Positions 52,212 through 61,457 of a DNA stretch of 64,000 bases are shown in pieces; positions within the stretch are counted from its first letter, which is position 1; every line of letters starts with the position of its first letter. The notes beneath the pieces were generated by a model. It was given only the letters and a program-made list of their open reading frames with translations. It ran no database searches and was not told the origin of the DNA. Where the stretch lies: positions 1 to 64,000 of the forward strand of contig JAGRCP010000006.1 in NCBI GenBank assembly GCA_020433455.1. The letters run 5' to 3'. This DNA comes from Caldilineaceae bacterium. GTDB taxonomy: Bacteria > Chloroflexota > Anaerolineae > Caldilineales > Caldilineaceae. The position numbers and the translations under genes were made by a program.

Positions 52212-52835
52212 TTATCGTTTTTCGCGGGCCGTTGCGTGCTGCAACTTCATTTGCGCCCGCCGGGCCGCGGCGTCGCGCTGTTCGTACAGCTGCTCGCTTG
52301 GGCCCGGATTGAAGCTGGTCATGAGGATGGCGTCTTCCCGGGGGCTAGTACGCGTGGCGGGGTAATAATTGCGCCGTAATCCCACTTGCTCAAACCCCAG
52401 TTTTTCATACAGTCCAATCGCAGCCCGATTGCTTTCCCGCGCCTCCAAATGAACTGCCGCCGCCGCGCGCTCCACCGCGTCGGTCAGCAGGGCCAGCATA
52501 ATCCATTCAGCCAGCCCGCAGCGTCGGTAGTCGGGATGCGCGGCCACGGTCATGATGTGGGCGTCTTCCCCCAAAACGTGACAGCCGCCGTAGGCCAGGA
52601 TGGGAGCCAGGCCCGCCGTTTTTCCCGCCTCCGTCGAGCGAATTGCCTTATAAAAACTAAACGGATTATGCAGCTCCCTGGCATAGGCATCCCGCGGCCA
52701 GGGAGAATCGAAGCAGCGCTTTTCCAGCGCGTCCACATGATCCAAATCGGCCTCTTTCAGCGCGTTGAGCAAAGCCAACCCGGCGATTGTTGGGTTACCG
52801 GGCTGGACAGCGTTTTTGTCGCTCATCACCATCAT
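52212..52835 (-). CDS. rimI: N-acetyltransferase RimI (GNAT family)
   Basis: A 207-residue protein. The GNAT core spans about residues 25-175: LEKRCFDSPWPRDAYARE, the acetyl-CoA loop VAAHPDYRRCGLAEWIM, then ARESNRAAIGLYEKLGFEQVGLRRNYY, typical of RimI, which acetylates ribosomal protein S18. About 30 extra residues follow. Its ATG overlaps the tsaB stop by 4 bp. It converges with the sortase gene, stop codons only 2 nt apart. Confidence 0.92.
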   Translation of the reverse strand: MMVMSDKNAVQPGNPTIAGLALLNALKEADLDHVDALEKRCFDSPWPRDAYARELHNPFSFYKAIRSTEAGKTAGLAPILAYGGCHVLGEDAHIMTVAAHPDYRRCGLAEWIMLALLTDAVERAAAAVHLEARESNRAAIGLYEKLGFEQVGLRRNYYPATRTSPREDAILMTSFNPGPSEQLYEQRDAAARRAQMKLQHATAREKR

Positions 52836-53524
52836 CCCGGTGTGCGCAGATAGAGGGGTTGCAGCTCGGCCGCGGAATCGACATCATCCGCGGCAATGGC
52901 CTGGGCCGCCAATCCGGCCAGATAGCCGGCCCGTCGCCAGTCGCCCGCTCCCGGCAGAACGGTTACGTTCTCCAGCGGGCGGACGGCCGCGTGCAGGGCC
53001 TCATCGACCTCGCCCGTGAGCCAGACGGCGCGTTCCGGCTGTTCAGCCAGATATGCCGCAAATTGGGGTGCGGTTCCGGCCTGATGCGCGGCTGCGTCGG
53101 GGCGTAACCGCGCATTGCGCCCGGCAAAGCCGAGCCAGTTGTAGCGTCCGCGTCCGGCTCGTATGCAGGCGCAGAGCATCGTATCCGCAGCTGCCGCGGC
53201 CCGCAGCCACGGCTCGGCGGTGACGCGCAGGGTCGGAATGCCGATGACGGCGGGTTCGGGGATCAAGCCAATCGCCATGCCCTTGACCGTGCTGATGGCG
53301 ATGCGTACACCGGTAAAGCTGCCCGGTCCGGTCGTCACGGCCAGCGCGGTCAGGTCTGCCGGACGCCGGTCGGATTGGGCCAGCAGCATTTTGGCTGCGC
53401 CCAGCAGGTCCTGGGTCTGACGACGGCGGGCCTCCCACGTCCATTCGGCCAGTAATCTATGGGCCTCGAGATCATAAAGCGCCAGTGACGCGGTTGTGGT
53501 GGCAGTATCTATTGCGAGGAGCAT
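52832..53524 (-). CDS. tsaB: tRNA threonylcarbamoyladenosine biosynthesis protein TsaB
   Basis: A 230-residue ASKHA-fold protein. LLAIDTATTTASLALYD and the TTGPGSFTGVRIAISTVKGMA block are diagnostic. TsaB forms a complex with TsaD and TsaE for t6A37 synthesis in tRNA. tsaB-rimI is a common gene pair; tsaE and tsaD are not in this window. Confidence 0.95.
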   Translation of the reverse strand: MLLAIDTATTTASLALYDLEAHRLLAEWTWEARRRQTQDLLGAAKMLLAQSDRRPADLTALAVTTGPGSFTGVRIAISTVKGMAIGLIPEPAVIGIPTLRVTAEPWLRAAAAADTMLCACIRAGRGRYNWLGFAGRNARLRPDAAAHQAGTAPQFAAYLAEQPERAVWLTGEVDEALHAAVRPLENVTVLPGAGDWRRAGYLAGLAAQAIAADDVDSAAELQPLYLRTPG

Positions 53525-53546
53525 GGCAAGCGCTTCTTTCAGCTCT

Positions 53547-56500
53547 TTATTTTCCGGCGATGGGCAGGTATAGGCGGTTAAACGCAGGCATCAGTTCAAC
53601 CTCTGCGAGATCGACGCGGGCGCCCTCTTCATTGACTGCTTCCAACCGGTAGATGAGATCAGCGGGCAGGGCATTGGGGACTGCACTGTCATCCACGCTG
53701 TAGCGCGCAGACTTGTCCGCGCCCGTGGCAGGAACGCCCTGGGGCGTGATGAGGGTCATGGCGTCGGGCTCGCTGCGGCGGCCGCGCCAGACGTTGAAGC
53801 GTGCCGTGTTGATCTCCGCCATGGTGGCCCATTCGATGCGTATCGCCTGCCGGCCGTCGGCGTACGCGGCGGAGGCATTGCAGAGTTGGACCTGGGGCGT
53901 TCCATCCGCCGCGGAGGTATGGACGTAGCCGCCGTCTCGGGCCCGCCAGTTTGTGGGCTCGCTGCCGAACGCAGCCGGATCCGCACGCTCCAGCGCTGCA
54001 CCTTGGCCCGCAGCCGCAGTCGGCCAGGGCGCGGCATCGTCATAGACGACCACATCCGCCGGCTGATAAGGGACGGACCCGTCGGCTTCGGGCGTTAAGG
54101 GACGCATGAGCATGAGATCGTCGCCGCCGTCGATGAGGGTGCGCCCCAGCGGTCCCGCTACCTGCGTCTCCATCCCCATCCCATATTCTACACACGCCTG
54201 GGCCGGATCGCCGGAGATGACCAGCAGCGTCCCGCCTGGCGGAATTTCCAATCCGGGCGGGAAGATGAAAAGTGCGCCGTCCAGTCGCCATGTATGGGCG
54301 GGAAAGGCTGGATCGTACAGCTTTACCGACGCGGAACCGGCGTTGTACAGGGTGACAAACTCATCGCCGCTGACGGGGTGATACATGATTTCACTCACGA
54401 CCAGCGCGCTCGTTGTCGGACCGACATTCTCCGCGCCCAGGGACGGCTGCTGCTGCGGGATGAAGAAAACCCGTCCTTCGCTGGTAACATACCGGCCATA
54501 GGTTAGACCGGTATCAAAGCCCTGGAAGCGTACGCTGGTTATATAGCCGCTCCCCTGGGATTGATTGTCCGCAGATCGCAGTTCCAGCATGCCGCCGGTG
54601 CGGGGATAGCGCAGGAGCGCGGTTGATTGACCGCCAAATTGGGCGGCGTCAACGACCCGATAACTGGCCGGCGGGATTACGACGCCGCGTGGAAAGGTAA
54701 GATCGGGCGTGGCGTTCTGGTCATCGCGTAGCCGCCAGTGACTAATGTCGGCCGGATAGGGTGACGGATTGTAGAGTTCGACGCGTGCGCTGTCGGATGA
54801 ATCGCTGCGGGGTTGGATTTCGTTGATGACCACCGGCAGGGGATCCGCGGCGCCGGGCGAGCCGTGGTCCGTCAGGCTGGCGCGCCAGTTAGCCGGATCG
54901 GCCGCATCGCCGGCGAGCCGATTGATTACCAGGGAGGGACCCAGGCCATCAGCCGCGCGGGGCCAATTTTCATCGTCATAATGCAGATTCACCAGCGCCC
55001 GGCCATAGGCATCAATCAGGGCCAATTGTTCGCCGCCGTTGCTCAATTGACGGCTATATTCGTCGAACGGCCGAAAACCATAGCGGTCAAAAAAGGCGTC
55101 CCGATCCGCAGCCAGGACCAAATAGTCGCCGGGGTTGAGGATGATGTCCTGGTCAAAGGCATAGTCAATGCCGCCCGTAATGCGGTAATGCATAAGGCTG
55201 ACGGGCCGGTCGCCCCCATTGGTCAGTTCGACAAACTCCAGTTGGGCGTCATCCAAATCGTTAAGCGGCAGAGGATGATACATGATTTCGCTAATGCGGA
55301 TAGGCGCGGTTTCTGCTGTGCGCGCGGATGTTGCGATAAATTCCGCGGGCGGCGACCAGTGACTCCAGCGACCGCTGTTGTCCTGCATGCGCACGCGCAC
55401 GCGATAGGCGTGACCAGGCATGACTACGCCCGGCGGCGGCGTAAAGTCCGCCTGGAACGCGCTGAGTCGGGGCGATGCGTAAACAGCATTGATCTCGTAC
55501 AGAACGGGCGCCTCCGCGGCGTAGGCGGGCGCGTCGCTGCGGGTAATCTCGGCCACGCGCCACTGCATGGCGCCAAAGGTGTTGTCTCCGTTGGGGTCGG
55601 AAAAGGGCGTGCTGGTGAAGCGCAGGTCGTCTACCGGCGCACCGCTTGCGCCCGTATACTGAATTTGGGGTGTGTGGGGAAACTCGTGATCTGTGAGTTG
55701 GGCGGCGTCGAGCCAGGCCCCGCGCTCGCTGACCCATTCCCGCATGTAGGCGACCATGCCGGGAAAATCCCGGGTTTCCGCTGCAAGGTAGAATTCTCCC
55801 GGCCCGGTCCGATCATTATTGACGTAGCGGGTGGCGTAGACGGGGTTATAGTCCCACATGGCCCGATCGGCATCTACCATGGAAAGGCCATCGGCAGGCG
55901 TATTGATCAGGCGGGCGTGCTCATCCAGCATCCAGCCCATTTGCTCGTCATTAAAGAGCAAATCCCGCAGGGAGCGCAGCGCGCTTTGGTATTCCAGATT
56001 TAACTCGGGATACGCCAGCGTATTTTTCAGCGCTTCAATGCCGTCGCCGGCCAGAAAGGCCCAGGTCAGGTCCACATCCCAGGGATGAACCGACCATTTT
56101 CCTGTTTCAGGATTGTTATAGTAGAAATAATTTTTACCGTGATTGATATCGTAGTGATGAACCGCCTCAACGATAGCGCGATAAGCATAATAGCGGTCCA
56201 TATCTAGAAAGTCGCGCCACCATTCCAGCGTCGGCGTATGATTCAGGGTCGTCAACACGAAATACCAGAAATCATCCCACTCCCCTAATCCGGTAGGGCT
56301 GTGATTGTTGCGTTCAGTTGCGCCGACCTCCATTTTGTACAGATTGCCATTGGGCAGATCGTGCTCTTCCAGAAAGCGGCCGTCCATCTGTTCGATGGCC
56401 AGGTAGAGGCCCCAGAAATCGCCGGCATACTGACTGCCGCCTGTCTCATCCGCGTCGTCAATGACGCGGAAGTGGATGAAGTGGGTGCGGGGTCCCTCAA

Positions 56501-57935
56501 CGCCGGCGAGATTGAAGAGGCGGAAGCTCATGGACTCAAACATGCCCTGCTCGCCCCGATAGCCCCGGTGGCTCTGCTGGATGACGGCCGAGAGGTTGAG
56601 CTTGTCCCACAGCACCTTGTACGGGCGGCCGTAGTCATCGAGCGCAGCGAAACGATGGCCGCGGTAAAAATTGAACTTCCACATGTTTTTGCCGGTGGCG
56701 TAGCGGGTTTCGCCGCCGCGCGCGCGGAACCCCACGTGATCATAAACCTGGCCGTCATAGACCAGGGTGCCGTACCAGAGATAGTCATTGCCCTGATATC
56801 CCTGGGGCAAGGTGGAATCAGGTAGAAACTGGGCGTCGGCGATGTCCTCCTGGCGCGCGATGAGGTGATAGACGGGCAGGGAGCGCATCTGATCAAAGTC
56901 ATAGGTAACCGCGGCGTTGAGATTGCCGTCAACGGAACCGCGCCAAGGCGGCAAGCCGTCGTAAACGAAATAGGCGAAGTTGGGCTGAGGGTCTTCAAAA
57001 TAGGGAGCGCTGACGCCGTTTCCCCGGCTGTCCTCCGCACGGACGCGATAGCGGATCAGGTAGCGATGACGCTGAAGCGTAGCCGGCAGCGTCACATGGT
57101 AGAGGCCGTCATCCCCTCTGGTCATGTTGAGTGCTGCCCAGTTGTCACGATAGGCCGCGCTGTTGATGGGCATATAATCGCCCGGCGCAACGACCTGGTA
57201 ATCCAGCGCAACGTAGGCGATGCCGTCGCTGTCCTCTACATCGGCCGTAATAACGACCTCCTGGTTGGACCGGGGCGTAAGGGGCGCATGACTGACCGCG
57301 TTGATGAGGGGCGGCGGATTGTCGAAGAAGGGTTGATTACGCGCGCCCGGCGTCGGCATGCCTGCACGCCAGGCTCCCGCCTGGGCGTTATCCAGAGCGG
57401 GATTGATCAGTTGGGCGGAGTAGCCCGGCTCTACCCCGACGATTGGCCAGGGAAATGTTCCTTCATACTTTACGCTGTCTGCGCGCGGGCCGGCGCTGGT
57501 GCGCAGGATCACTTCTTCGCCTTCGTTGTCCAATTTGCCCGTATACGGCCCCAGCGCACCTGCCAGGCCGAACTTTGTGCGTAATTGTTCGGGCTCCTGA
57601 CCGATCACGATGAAGCTGTAGGGCGGGAGAATGGCGTTGTCGGGAAAGGCGTATTCAACTGCGCCGTCCAGCCGCCAACCTGAGAGGTTGACCATCTCCC
57701 CGCTCTGGTTGTATAGCTCGATAAATTCTACGTGATCAAGAGGGAGATGGGGGTTGTAGTGGATCTCGTTGATGACGATGCGGTCGTCCGTTTGGGCGTA
57801 GAGGGGATGCGCTATGCTTGCCAGACAAAGCGCCGACAGTATGGCCGGAATCCACAGATACCCGAGAATCGACCGCAGCGCGGAAAGTTCGTGGGCAAGA
57901 TAGCTTAAGATTTTCCATCCGGGATGATTTCGCAT
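53547..57935 (-). CDS. Large secreted protein with lamin-tail domains and a CotH kinase domain
   Basis: About 1462 residues from ATG 57935 (a TTG at 57983 is possible). Signal peptide (about 28-48, ending LYAQ). First lamin-tail domain (RIVINEIHYNPHLPLDHVEFIELYN), a beta domain, then a CotH domain (about 335-720) with GNLYKMEV and the acidic HPWDVDLTW motif. Three more lamin-tail-like domains follow (ISEIMYHPLPLNDL; VVINEIQPRSD; VVSEIMYHPVSGDE), and a short C-terminal RLYLPIAGK. CotH domains act as protein kinases in spore coats; substrate here unknown. It is divergent from fbp. Confidence 0.9.
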   Translation of the reverse strand: MRNHPGWKILSYLAHELSALRSILGYLWIPAILSALCLASIAHPLYAQTDDRIVINEIHYNPHLPLDHVEFIELYNQSGEMVNLSGWRLDGAVEYAFPDNAILPPYSFIVIGQEPEQLRTKFGLAGALGPYTGKLDNEGEEVILRTSAGPRADSVKYEGTFPWPIVGVEPGYSAQLINPALDNAQAGAWRAGMPTPGARNQPFFDNPPPLINAVSHAPLTPRSNQEVVITADVEDSDGIAYVALDYQVVAPGDYMPINSAAYRDNWAALNMTRGDDGLYHVTLPATLQRHRYLIRYRVRAEDSRGNGVSAPYFEDPQPNFAYFVYDGLPPWRGSVDGNLNAAVTYDFDQMRSLPVYHLIARQEDIADAQFLPDSTLPQGYQGNDYLWYGTLVYDGQVYDHVGFRARGGETRYATGKNMWKFNFYRGHRFAALDDYGRPYKVLWDKLNLSAVIQQSHRGYRGEQGMFESMSFRLFNLAGVEGPRTHFIHFRVIDDADETGGSQYAGDFWGLYLAIEQMDGRFLEEHDLPNGNLYKMEVGATERNNHSPTGLGEWDDFWYFVLTTLNHTPTLEWWRDFLDMDRYYAYRAIVEAVHHYDINHGKNYFYYNNPETGKWSVHPWDVDLTWAFLAGDGIEALKNTLAYPELNLEYQSALRSLRDLLFNDEQMGWMLDEHARLINTPADGLSMVDADRAMWDYNPVYATRYVNNDRTGPGEFYLAAETRDFPGMVAYMREWVSERGAWLDAAQLTDHEFPHTPQIQYTGASGAPVDDLRFTSTPFSDPNGDNTFGAMQWRVAEITRSDAPAYAAEAPVLYEINAVYASPRLSAFQADFTPPPGVVMPGHAYRVRVRMQDNSGRWSHWSPPAEFIATSARTAETAPIRISEIMYHPLPLNDLDDAQLEFVELTNGGDRPVSLMHYRITGGIDYAFDQDIILNPGDYLVLAADRDAFFDRYGFRPFDEYSRQLSNGGEQLALIDAYGRALVNLHYDDENWPRAADGLGPSLVINRLAGDAADPANWRASLTDHGSPGAADPLPVVINEIQPRSDSSDSARVELYNPSPYPADISHWRLRDDQNATPDLTFPRGVVIPPASYRVVDAAQFGGQSTALLRYPRTGGMLELRSADNQSQGSGYITSVRFQGFDTGLTYGRYVTSEGRVFFIPQQQPSLGAENVGPTTSALVVSEIMYHPVSGDEFVTLYNAGSASVKLYDPAFPAHTWRLDGALFIFPPGLEIPPGGTLLVISGDPAQACVEYGMGMETQVAGPLGRTLIDGGDDLMLMRPLTPEADGSVPYQPADVVVYDDAAPWPTAAAGQGAALERADPAAFGSEPTNWRARDGGYVHTSAADGTPQVQLCNASAAYADGRQAIRIEWATMAEINTARFNVWRGRRSEPDAMTLITPQGVPATGADKSARYSVDDSAVPNALPADLIYRLEAVNEEGARVDLAEVELMPAFNRLYLPIAGK

Positions 57936-58013
57936 GGCGGAAAACGTACAGAATTTTTGTAAAAAGCGCAAGAAAGCGCGCAACTGTTTCGCAACTAGTT
58001 TCCCCGACGGGTA

Positions 58014-58022
58014 TGCTATGAT
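58014..58022 (+). promoter_or_regulatory. Extended -10 promoter of fbp
   Basis: TGCTATGAT; no clear -35 box. It lies about 110 nt before the fbp start and after the divergent LTD/CotH gene start. Confidence 0.45.
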
Positions 58023-58129
58023 ACGAGACGATAGACAACGTTGCTCTATCGCATAGCAGATTTTCCGTTCATCGCTGGCCCATCTTCCCTAATTCATACT
58101 CAATCAAAGGAACTCAAAGGAGAGTATAG

Positions 58130-59161
58130 ATGTCGGACATTCATCAATTTGAAGGTCAGATCACCACGATTGAGCGCTTTATCCTGGATCAGGAAAAGGC
58201 GCATCCAGAAGCTACCGGCGCATTGACCCATATTCTCTATGATGTGGCCATGGCGGCAAAGATTATCGCCAGTAAAACGACACGCGCGGGCCTGGCCGAA
58301 ATTTTGGGCAGTACGGGTGAAGAAAACGTTCAGGGCGAAGTCGTCCAAAAATTGGATCATTTTGCTGAGCGCACCATTTTTCGCCTTAACGATCATACTG
58401 GGCTGCTGGGCGTTATGGCCTCGGAAGAGAATGACGACGTCGTGCCCATCCCCCAGCGCTTCAAGCCCGGTAAATACGTGTTGGTCTACGATCCCCTGGA
58501 CGGCTCATCCAATATTGATTACAACGTGAGTATCGGCACCATTTTCGGCATCTTTCGCCGCGTCACCACTGAAGGTCCCGGCACGCTGGAAGATTGTCTT
58601 CAGCCGGGCAATAAGCTGGTGGCCGCCGGATACGTGGTTTACGGCTCCAGCACCATGATGGTTTATTCTACCGGCGAAGGCGTTCACGGCTTTACGTTGG
58701 ATCCCAGCATCGGCGAGTTTCTTCTTTCCCACCCGAATATCCGGATTCCTGCTAAGGCCAAGTATTATAGCGTCAATCAGGGCTACGAGAATTACTGGAG
58801 CGAAGGCGTGCGCCGCTTTACCGATTGGGTGCAGGGTAAGGACGCCGGCGGCCCGGGCCTGTCTCTGCGCTATATCGGTTCTCTGGTGGCTGATTTTCAT
58901 CGCAATCTTATGGCCGGCGGTATTTTTTACTATCCGGCGGACAGCAAAGACCCCAACAAGCCTTACGGCAAATTGCGCTTATTGTACGAGGCCGCGCCCC
59001 TGGCCTTTTTGGCCGCCAATGCCGGCGGGGCTGCATCCGACGGTCGTACCGATATCCTCGATCTGACCCCGGGAGAACTGCACGAGCGGACGCCTCTCTT
59101 TATCGGCAGTAAGGACTTGGTAGAAAGGGTGGAAGACTTTATCGTCCGCTACGATGTATAG
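58130..59161 (+). CDS. fbp: Fructose-1,6-bisphosphatase, class I
   Basis: A 343-residue enzyme of gluconeogenesis or carbon fixation. Metal-binding motifs: E99/E100 ([10 protein letters not shown]) and D121-x2-D124 ([10 protein letters not shown]), plus the conserved [26 protein letters not shown] lies 5 nt before the ATG. It is monocistronic, bounded by its own promoter and the 62-bp palindromic terminator. Confidence 0.97.
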   Translation: MSDIHQFEGQITTIERFILDQEKAHPEATGALTHILYDVAMAAKIIASKTTRAGLAEILGSTGEENVQGEVVQKLDHFAERTIFRLNDHTGLLGVMASEENDDVVPIPQRFKPGKYVLVYDPLDGSSNIDYNVSIGTIFGIFRRVTTEGPGTLEDCLQPGNKLVAAGYVVYGSSTMMVYSTGEGVHGFTLDPSIGEFLLSHPNIRIPAKAKYYSVNQGYENYWSEGVRRFTDWVQGKDAGGPGLSLRYIGSLVADFHRNLMAGGIFYYPADSKDPNKPYGKLRLLYEAAPLAFLAANAGGAASDGRTDILDLTPGELHERTPLFIGSKDLVERVEDFIVRYDV

Positions 59162-59186
59162 CTATTGCTGTACCGTTATGACGTAT

Positions 59187-59248
59187 AGCCGAAGATTCTA
59201 AAAAAAGCGCCGGCGATATCGCCGGCGCTTTTTTTAGAATCTTCGGCT
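59187..59248. terminator. 62-bp perfect palindrome, bidirectional terminator
   Basis: The sequence from 59187 to 59248 is its own reverse complement without a mismatch (31-bp arms, no loop, centre GATATC). Each arm holds A7 or T7 next to the GC-rich GCGCCGGC core, giving a hairpin plus U-run on both strands. It lies between convergent fbp and the membrane-protein gene and overlaps the last base of the latter's stop codon. Confidence 0.9.
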
Positions 59249-59796
59249 TATTTCTTCCAGGTGTACACTTCTTCGACCTTGGGCAGGCTTAACAGGTCGG
59301 AGAGGTTGTTCCCCTCCTGAGGCGTTAGCCCTGCATGGTCGATGATCTGCCGGGCCAGTACGGGGTCATAATCCCGGTCTTCCCGCTGGAGAGCCGGATT
59401 GTCGGGCGTTTGACAGTGGATTTGAATCTCCGCATCTTTCAGCTTGGCTTCCGGGCGTTTGACCAGCACGTCCATGCGGTTGATGTCTTCCCACTTCCAA
59501 AACTTGCCCTGATCCCAGAAGCGGAGGGCGTTTTTGATTTCCAGCCCATCTTCGGTCACAACATAAGTCTGGGCCATATCCGCCAGGTCAACGAGCACAA
59601 AGAGAATGCCCCAGATGACAAATGTCCAGGCGATGGCCTCGGCAAAGAAGACGTCGGTCATGCCCATCATGAAGGCGCTAGCGCCGGCCGCGGTAAAAGC
59701 GACGCCCAGCGCCATGTTGCGGGACGGACCTCTGTAGACGCTCTCGATTTCGTTATCGGTTGCCGGATTTTCAGCGGTTTGTGCCAACTCTGCCAC
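59248..59796 (-). CDS. Small two-helix membrane protein with PH-like C-terminus
   Basis: A 182-residue protein starting with GTG, with AGGAGG upstream. Two hydrophobic segments (about 28-48 and 52-74) precede a soluble part beginning TYVVTEDGLEIKNALRFWDQGKFWKWEDINRMDVLV, the pattern of bacterial PH-like membrane proteins. No catalytic motif is seen. Function unknown. Confidence 0.8.
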   Translation of the reverse strand: MAELAQTAENPATDNEIESVYRGPSRNMALGVAFTAAGASAFMMGMTDVFFAEAIAWTFVIWGILFVLVDLADMAQTYVVTEDGLEIKNALRFWDQGKFWKWEDINRMDVLVKRPEAKLKDAEIQIHCQTPDNPALQREDRDYDPVLARQIIDHAGLTPQEGNNLSDLLSLPKVEEVYTWKK

Positions 59797-59850
59797 AGGT
59801 CTTCCTCCTGTTTGGCTCGTAAGGGGCGGTTAAATTGCTTTGCTGGTATC

Positions 59851-59927
59851 TATGCAGATCCCTCCGGGAGGGTCAGCAGAAGGTACGCCGGCTCCAGAGA
59901 GAAACCTTCCGGAGGCTGTACAGTAAC
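59851..59927 (+). repeat. Dispersed repeat B, copy 2
   Basis: A 77-bp copy matching 27430-27507 in opposite orientation: CCCTCCGGGAGGGTC, CAGAA, CCGGCTCC, AGAGAGAAACCTTCCGGAGGC, TACAGTAACC. CCCTCC/GGAGGG is self-complementary. No plus-strand gene lies downstream, which argues against a riboswitch. Confidence 0.65.
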
Positions 59928-59987
59928 CTTTGCCGTAAGTATAACGAAGATCGGCGGGCCGCCCAAATTCAACTCGGCGCGTCCATG

Positions 59988-60875
59988 CTATTCTTCGCCG
60001 CTCTTTGCTGGTCTTTGTCGCTCTTTACCGCCCTTCGCCGTCTCCAATTCGTCCGCGGTCCTCTCCACTATTTCCGGTATCGACTCGGTTACGGACTCGG
60101 CTACCGTATCGGCCATTGTGTTGGCCGCCGTATCGGTTACCGTTTTTGTCAGATGATCGACCGCGGCGCCGTAGGCTTTCGCCATCCCCTGGTCGCTCAG
60201 GTCGATTTTAATCCTGCTTTCAGTCTCGTTCGTTTCGGCTTCGACATCGACCACGACCAGCAGGACGCCCTGATCAATCTCGATGATGGCCGGTTCCGTT
60301 GCAATCCGGTTGCTGATGCCTCGGGTGCTGCCGAAGCGAAGCGTTGCGTCGGTGAGGGGGTAGCGCAGTCCGGTGTAGTTGATGCCGGTGACCTGGGGGC
60401 TAAAGGGAATCGCGCTGACTGTGCTGCCTGCAGGCGCATGGAGGATCAAGCGGTCGCCGCCGGTGATAATCTGGGCCGCCTGTCCGCCTTCGGCAATTTG
60501 GATGGGCACGGGCCAGCGACGTTGCGCCACGATGTGCAGATTGGCCAATGTCTGGTCCAAGCGCCCGCCCAACGCGCCCAGCAGCAGAATTTCATCGGCG
60601 CCGTCGCGCAGGGCCCGCTCCAGGGCCAGTTCCAAATCGGTTTGATCCTTGACCGGCGGATGGCGCTCAATTTGTGCGCCCTGCTGATGCAGATCGCGCA
60701 ATACGCTTGGATCCGCGCTATCCATGTCGCCTACGATTACGCGGGGCGTTAAGCCCAGGGCAAGGCAGTGGCGCACCCCCCCGTCAGCACAGATGATGTA
60801 GTCGTCGGGCAGAAGGCGATCCCGCATAGATTGATAGTCTTCTACCGTTCCGTTGACAAAGATGACGGCCCGCAT
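59988..60875 (-). CDS. thiN: Thiamine pyrophosphokinase with C-terminal extension
   Basis: A 295-residue protein. The start at 60875 is preferred since AAGGA is 6-7 nt upstream; an ATG at 60881 is too close. The enzyme part (about 1-212) has D31 (CADGG), D50/D52 (VGDMDS), KDQTDLELAL and GALGGRLDQTLANL, matching TPKs that make thiamine diphosphate. The final 80 residues are an added segment with a Thr/Ala/Glu amphipathic helix (TDTAANTMADTVAESV), absent in normal 210-residue TPKs. It is the last gene of a minus-strand group. Confidence 0.9.
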   Translation of the reverse strand: MRAVIFVNGTVEDYQSMRDRLLPDDYIICADGGVRHCLALGLTPRVIVGDMDSADPSVLRDLHQQGAQIERHPPVKDQTDLELALERALRDGADEILLLGALGGRLDQTLANLHIVAQRRWPVPIQIAEGGQAAQIITGGDRLILHAPAGSTVSAIPFSPQVTGINYTGLRYPLTDATLRFGSTRGISNRIATEPAIIEIDQGVLLVVVDVEAETNETESRIKIDLSDQGMAKAYGAAVDHLTKTVTDTAANTMADTVAESVTESIPEIVERTADELETAKGGKERQRPAKSGEE

Positions 60876-60902
60876 AGGCATTCCTTTCCGGTCCGATGGC
60901 GT

Positions 60903-61421
60903 TTATCCCCAGACGCGCCAGGCAAAGATGACCACCATGACGATGGAAAGCGTCGCTTCGAGAATGGAAGAAAGAATGAAGCTTGCAATGTAGACGCGCG
61001 CAGCCTTGGTCGCGGCTTTGGCATTGCGCGTTGCCGTAAATTCGGCCAGCCACGTCCCCAGCAGGGAGCCGGCAAAGGCGCCCGCCAGCGTCCCGATGAT
61101 GGGAATGACGCCGCTGAGCAGAAAGCCGCCGACAAGACCGCCGAGAATCGCACCCCCAACCGCGCGCCAGCTGGACCCGCTGCGCCGGCTAAAGGCCAGG
61201 CTGGTCAGCAGGTCCATCCCCCAGGCCAATAGCGCCAAAACGCCCAGCACAACCAGCAACAGCGGACCGATGATTTGGAAATCGTTCCCCCACGCCCAGA
61301 TAAACGCGCCCAGCCAAATGAGCAGCGGCCCGGGCACAATCGGGAGCACCGCCCCGGCCAGCCCCAGGCCGATCAATAGATAGCCAGCGTACGAGCTTAT
61401 ATTGAGATCGATTCCCTGCAT
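60903..61421 (-). CDS. DUF456 membrane protein
   Basis: A 172-residue protein with about four hydrophobic segments, glycine-rich. LIGLGLAGAVLPIVPGPLLIWLGAF, GGAILGGLVGGFL and GTLAGAFAGSLLG match DUF456. Function unknown. AGAGGAA lies before the ATG. It lies 27 nt upstream of the TPK gene and 36 nt downstream of the epimerase gene, so is likely co-transcribed. Confidence 0.9.
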   Translation of the reverse strand: MQGIDLNISSYAGYLLIGLGLAGAVLPIVPGPLLIWLGAFIWAWGNDFQIIGPLLLVVLGVLALLAWGMDLLTSLAFSRRSGSSWRAVGGAILGGLVGGFLLSGVIPIIGTLAGAFAGSLLGTWLAEFTATRNAKAATKAARVYIASFILSSILEATLSIVMVVIFAWRVWG

Positions 61422-61457
61422 AGACAGTTCCTCTGAACAGACCGTCCGATCTGCAAT

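Noticed and set aside
59851-59927. Possible glycine-type riboswitch (GGAGAG-like segments)
   Set aside because: No gene lies downstream on that strand, and the conserved ligand-binding core is not present. A repeat with a second copy explains it better.
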